Shown one piece after another: positions 61,226-64,000 of a stretch of DNA of 64,000 nucleotides; position 1 is the stretch's first letter, and every line of letters begins with the position of its first letter. The translations under genes and the position numbers were made by a program. This DNA comes from Vibrio inusitatus (GTDB lineage: Bacteria > Pseudomonadota > Gammaproteobacteria > Enterobacterales > Vibrionaceae): contig AP024879.1 of assembly GCA_024346935.1 (NCBI GenBank), positions 496,001-560,000 on the forward strand. Direction: 5' to 3'. The notes below the pieces were generated by a model. It saw nothing but the letters and a program-made list of their open reading frames with translations, did no database searches and was not told where the DNA came from.

Positions 61226-62447
61226 GAGCGTTCCTTACGGTTTTGCTTTCTGACAAAAATCGCGTTCTAAAGAAAGTACCGAATGGACGAAGTAGGGAAC
61301 TGAGCCATGATAACCAGGATTGTTTTATGCCAGAGTCTATTAATTGGTTGTATATAGATTCTATTTGAGATGTATTTTGCTCAAGTGAAAAACGATGTTG
61401 TGCTACGAGTTTGCCACGACTTGCCATGGCTTGACGAGACGTTGGGTTTTGTATGAGCTGGCTTACTGCATCAACAATGAAAAGGATCTCGTTATCACCA
61501 TTTTCGTAAAGAAGTCCGGTTGAATTATGTTCTATAACTTCGCTTATGCCTCCCACGTTTGGAGCAATTACGGCAAGTCCGGCTAACGAGGCTTCAACTA
61601 GTACTAATCCAAAGGCTTCGCTTCTTGCACCACTAACAAAAAGGTCGCAACCACCAGCAAGCCAAGCATTAACGTTAGATTGTTCACCGACTAAATGAAC
61701 CTTGGAGTCTAGATCTAATGACTCAATTTGCTTGATTAGATTCAGACGCTCGCTCCCATCTCCAATAATGATGAGGTGATGCGGATCTTGGTTACTGTTT
61801 AAAAGAGCAAGGGCCTGAATGAGTTTATCGAAGCCTTTACGTTTAATAAGAGAACCTACGCTGATGAGTACCTTGGCGTGTGGTGGGATATCAAATCGTT
61901 CTCGAACATTAATCGGTTGGCTTAGATCGATATTTGGCACGCCGTTATGAACCACAGTTAAATTTTGATCTGGGTATCCTTCGTCTAGGATTGGTGTCGC
62001 AACGGCATGGCTAACCGCCACTAAATGCTGCGCAGAGTGTAGTCCAAGAGTAAAACGGTCATGTAGATTATAAGGGCTATGAAGTTGGCACAGCATTGGA
62101 ATACGTTTAGCTTTGGCTACAAACGTCATCCACTGACATGGTGCGCCGCTGTTAACATGTATTAGATTGATATTGTGCTCTGAAATGAGCGTTGAGGCTG
62201 TGTTATACAGCTCGAACAATGCCTTTATATTAAAGGCAGTCTGTTGAAAGTTGATCACTTCAAAGTTTGATGAATGTGTCGCAACTCCCTTTGCTGTTAG
62301 TTCACGTACTAGTACTTGATTGTTAGTCCAAACCACAGGTCTGAAACTAGGAGATAGTGAATCAATAAGGTTTAGAAGACATGCTTCACTGCCTCTGATC
62401 CAATCATCACCGTAGTGCACAATAAGTAGATTAGTCGTTGGGTGCAT
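61215..62447 (-). CDS. sypI: GT4-family glycosyltransferase, SypI-like
   Basis: 410 residues. Opening MHPTTNLLIVHYGDDWIRGSEACLLNLIDSL; glycan-binding middle; VLISVGSLIKRKGFDKLIQAL and FVSGARSEAFGLVLVEASLAGLAVIAPNVGGISEVI, the GT4 E-x7-E signature. Transfers a sugar to the lipid-linked precursor. It has its own sigma-54 promoter and SypG-type enhancer; sypI starts an internal transcript in V. fischeri too. Confidence 0.87.
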   Translation of the reverse strand: MHPTTNLLIVHYGDDWIRGSEACLLNLIDSLSPSFRPVVWTNNQVLVRELTAKGVATHSSNFEVINFQQTAFNIKALFELYNTASTLISEHNINLIHVNSGAPCQWMTFVAKAKRIPMLCQLHSPYNLHDRFTLGLHSAQHLVAVSHAVATPILDEGYPDQNLTVVHNGVPNIDLSQPINVRERFDIPPHAKVLISVGSLIKRKGFDKLIQALALLNSNQDPHHLIIIGDGSERLNLIKQIESLDLDSKVHLVGEQSNVNAWLAGGCDLFVSGARSEAFGLVLVEASLAGLAVIAPNVGGISEVIEHNSTGLLYENGDNEILFIVDAVSQLIQNPTSRQAMASRGKLVAQHRFSLEQNTSQIESIYNQLIDSGIKQSWLSWLSSLLRPFGTFFRTRFLSESKTVRNAHEA

Positions 62448-62491
62448 TCCTTTTCTCCCTAACAGTTTAATATGGTGGCTGTAAGGAGTAC

Positions 62492-62508
62492 TGCAAATAG
62501 AATGCCAG
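62492..62508 (-). promoter_or_regulatory. Sigma-54 promoter of sypI
   Basis: On the minus strand CTGGCATTCTATTTGCA: GG-N10-GC spacing is exact and the -12 TTGCA is perfect; about 45 bp before the sypI ATG. Confidence 0.8.
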
Positions 62509-62554
62509 TTCTAAGTGATTGTTTTAACGCAATGTTTGGTAGTTTAAGTCTATA

Positions 62555-62569
62555 TTCTCAAATTGAGAA
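62555..62569. promoter_or_regulatory. SypG-type enhancer before sypI
   Basis: TTCTCAAATTGAGAA, perfect palindrome, immediately after the sypH stop codon and 46 bp upstream of the sypI sigma-54 promoter. Confidence 0.74.
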
Positions 62570-63679
62570 TCAGAATGACTGGCTCTTAGAAGCAAAGGAA
62601 GCAGGGAGTAGACGTTTGGAATAAAGAGGAAGGATCTGCGGCACGACAGCTTCGGTAGAAAACTGGGATTCAATGGTCTCTTTAGCGTTTTCAGCTAGAG
62701 TTTCTCGCTCGCTTTCTGTGCTATTTAGCCATTCTTCTAGAAATAGAGCCAGTTCTTCTGTGTTATCAGATATCCAACCATTATGGCCATGAACAATCAA
62801 TCGTGCTAACGCTCCGATATTGAGCGTTAGCACAGGTATACCTCGTGACATCGCCTCTAGTGCCGTCATCGGCAGTCCTTCATAGCGAGAGGAGATGACC
62901 AACAAACCAATGTCGTCCCAGCATTGGTTCATGTTGGGTTGAAAGCCTAAGAATTGGGCATTAATAACATTTCGACTTTTGAGGTCATTCATCATTGGGC
63001 CATCGCCATACAAATAAAACGACACATCAGAGTGCTCCTCGGCTAGATCTAAGAAGCGATCTGGGCCTTTTTCATGGCTTAAGCGACCCACAAAAGCAAT
63101 TCGCTTCCCTAAGCTTTGTATGGAGTCGTCTGTTGAGATGAAATTGTTTAGAAATAAGCTCCTTGCAGGAAGTCGAGCTTGAATCTCAGGGCTTACACAA
63201 AGGCTGTAATCTGATAGCAAAGAACTGTAGCGATCTAGCCAGTCATATAGCCTAACCTTTCCTTTAGGGACTTCTCCCGCATGATAGGTGCTTACTTGCT
63301 TTGTTTGGCCTGTGGTAGTTTTTACGGCCAGTTTGCTGATGATGCTGGCTTTATAACCGTGAGCATGAATGGCTATTGGTTTAAATTGTGTAATGGCTCG
63401 TCGTAACTGAAAAGTTTGCCTAATTAATGAGTGATGATTTTCTTCATTGATTAACGTGTGCAGATAGCTGTAGGGGATGTTGTGTTGTTCGAGCTTGGAT
63501 ATTATTGCTGATGGTTGTTTAAAACGAGTAACCAGAATGACCCGCACGGGCACTTTGTAAAACGCTATTCCTCGCGCCAACTCTAGTACGTGAGTTTCAA
63601 TGCCACCAAAGGTAAGGCTGTCTAATAACAGCCATACCTCTTGATAATTGACCAGATCACTTGCTGACTTGCAAGTCAT
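62570..63679 (-). CDS. sypH: GT4-family glycosyltransferase, SypH-like
   Basis: 369 residues. Opening VWLLLDSLTFGGIETHVLELARGI, then RIAFVGRLSHEKGPDRFLDLAEE and SRYEGLPMTALEAMSRGIPVLTLNIGALARLI. A GT-B sugar transferase of Syp repeat-unit assembly. It overlaps the end of the sypG-like gene by 23 bp, so it is translated from the upstream transcript, while sypI begins a new one. Confidence 0.86.
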   Translation of the reverse strand: MTCKSASDLVNYQEVWLLLDSLTFGGIETHVLELARGIAFYKVPVRVILVTRFKQPSAIISKLEQHNIPYSYLHTLINEENHHSLIRQTFQLRRAITQFKPIAIHAHGYKASIISKLAVKTTTGQTKQVSTYHAGEVPKGKVRLYDWLDRYSSLLSDYSLCVSPEIQARLPARSLFLNNFISTDDSIQSLGKRIAFVGRLSHEKGPDRFLDLAEEHSDVSFYLYGDGPMMNDLKSRNVINAQFLGFQPNMNQCWDDIGLLVISSRYEGLPMTALEAMSRGIPVLTLNIGALARLIVHGHNGWISDNTEELALFLEEWLNSTESERETLAENAKETIESQFSTEAVVPQILPLYSKRLLPASFASKSQSF

Positions 63680-64000
63680 CTTCGGTTTCCCACTGTTGTT
63701 TTTTGCGATAAACAGTAGATGGGCTTAGTTCTAGCATCACTGCCGCATTTAAGACGTTGCCCTCACATACCTTAATGGCATTTTGGATTGTCTCCTTCTC
63801 AACTTGCCACATAGGTCTTACCGCAAATGTGTCAGCCCCTTCAGTATTCACGGAGGTGAGAGCTTGTAGCGTCTCAACGGGCAGAGTTTCTTCAGTGGAA
63901 GCTAAGCTCTTGGTAGGTGATGTTTCGGCAATTGCTGGTGGTGGTTGTTTCGCTATAACTGCAGGAGATGGTGTTGCTACCGCTGCAGGTTTAACTGCGT
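63657..64000 (-). CDS. sypG: Sigma-54-dependent regulator SypG-like, C-terminal part (runs off the right edge)
   Basis: An open frame enters from the right edge and ends at 63657; 114 residues are visible. A Pro/Ala/Thr-rich linker is followed by a Fis-type helix-turn-helix, ETIQNAIKVCEGNVLNAAVMLELSPSTVYRKKQQW, near the C-terminus, the layout of sigma-54 activators. In V. fischeri SypG is a response regulator that activates syp transcription through sigma-54. The receiver and AAA+ domains should lie beyond 64000. The visible GTG at 63851 is internal. Identity rests on the helix, position before sypH and the four enhancers. Confidence 0.75.
   Translation of the reverse strand, partial: AVKPAAVATPSPAVIAKQPPPAIAETSPTKSLASTEETLPVETLQALTSVNTEGADTFAVRPMWQVEKETIQNAIKVCEGNVLNAAVMLELSPSTVYRKKQQWETEDDLQVSK

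Noticed and set aside
1..64000. CRISPR array, tRNA or rRNA genes
   Set aside because: No regularly spaced repeats of CRISPR type and no cloverleaf or rRNA-like sequence were recognised by eye.

Overview
The window looks like chromosomal DNA of a Vibrio or close relative (Vibrionaceae). It is moderately AT-rich. It carries an almost complete 3' part of a Vibrio fischeri-type symbiosis polysaccharide (syp) locus, rnb, deaD, a stand-alone acetate kinase, a nirBD/FNT/cobA nitrite-reduction block and many LysR, AraC, MarR, TetR and Lrp regulators beside their targets. The species cannot be fixed from the sequence alone. No tRNA, rRNA, CRISPR array, intact insertion sequence or phage module was seen.

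Left part (1-22.7 kb) is mostly housekeeping: a YqhD-like aldehyde/alcohol dehydrogenase with an AraC regulator, RNase II divergent from the DEAD-box helicase DeaD, acetate kinase behind a perfect FNR half-site pair, a SEC-C protein, a Kef-type antiporter with pyridoxal kinase, a secreted DUF1254-type protein facing a LysR regulator, a LysE exporter, YajD, adenosine deaminase, and nirB-nirD-FNT channel-cobA. The nirB promoter has a NarL/NarP-type 7-2-7 site and an FNR site at the same offsets as the classical enterobacterial nir promoter.

The most interesting theme is the syp locus. Reading the minus strand from the right edge, the genes match sypG (C-terminal part), H, I, J, K, L, M, N, O at 64.0-53.9 kb. 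After a terminator and about 25 kb of unrelated genes, sypP, Q and R follow at 28.8-25.8 kb, and then a two-gene unit (LruC-domain secreted protein plus lipoprotein) at 25.6-22.9 kb. Before sypI, sypM, sypP and the LruC gene lie a sigma-54 type -24/-12 promoter and, 46-49 bp further upstream, a TTCTCA-N3-TGAGAA palindrome that fits the SypG enhancer pattern. This suggests a split syp locus still wired by one activator, and a candidate new matrix or surface protein operon in the same regulon.

The 25-kb separator (28.9-53.8 kb) holds a CatB-like hexapeptide acetyltransferase, a seven-gene MoxR/DUF58/DUF4381/VWA/VWA/TPR/BatD operon, two tandem DUF1254-type periplasmic proteins, a TetR/FrnE pair with a shared operator, a MarR/Bcr-CflA pair with two operator palindromes, AzlCD behind a truncated cupin regulator that ends in a perfect 23-bp-arm fold-back palindrome, a DUF1826-COG0523 metal-chaperone pair behind a Zur-like palindrome, a 56-residue membrane protein, an alkyl sulfatase, LysE/Lrp, an M14 carboxypeptidase, a VOC protein and a YdjM-like membrane protein behind tandem LexA boxes. 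Many ORF starts were moved to internal ATG codons because of ribosome binding sites or promoter elements; these are stated per gene.
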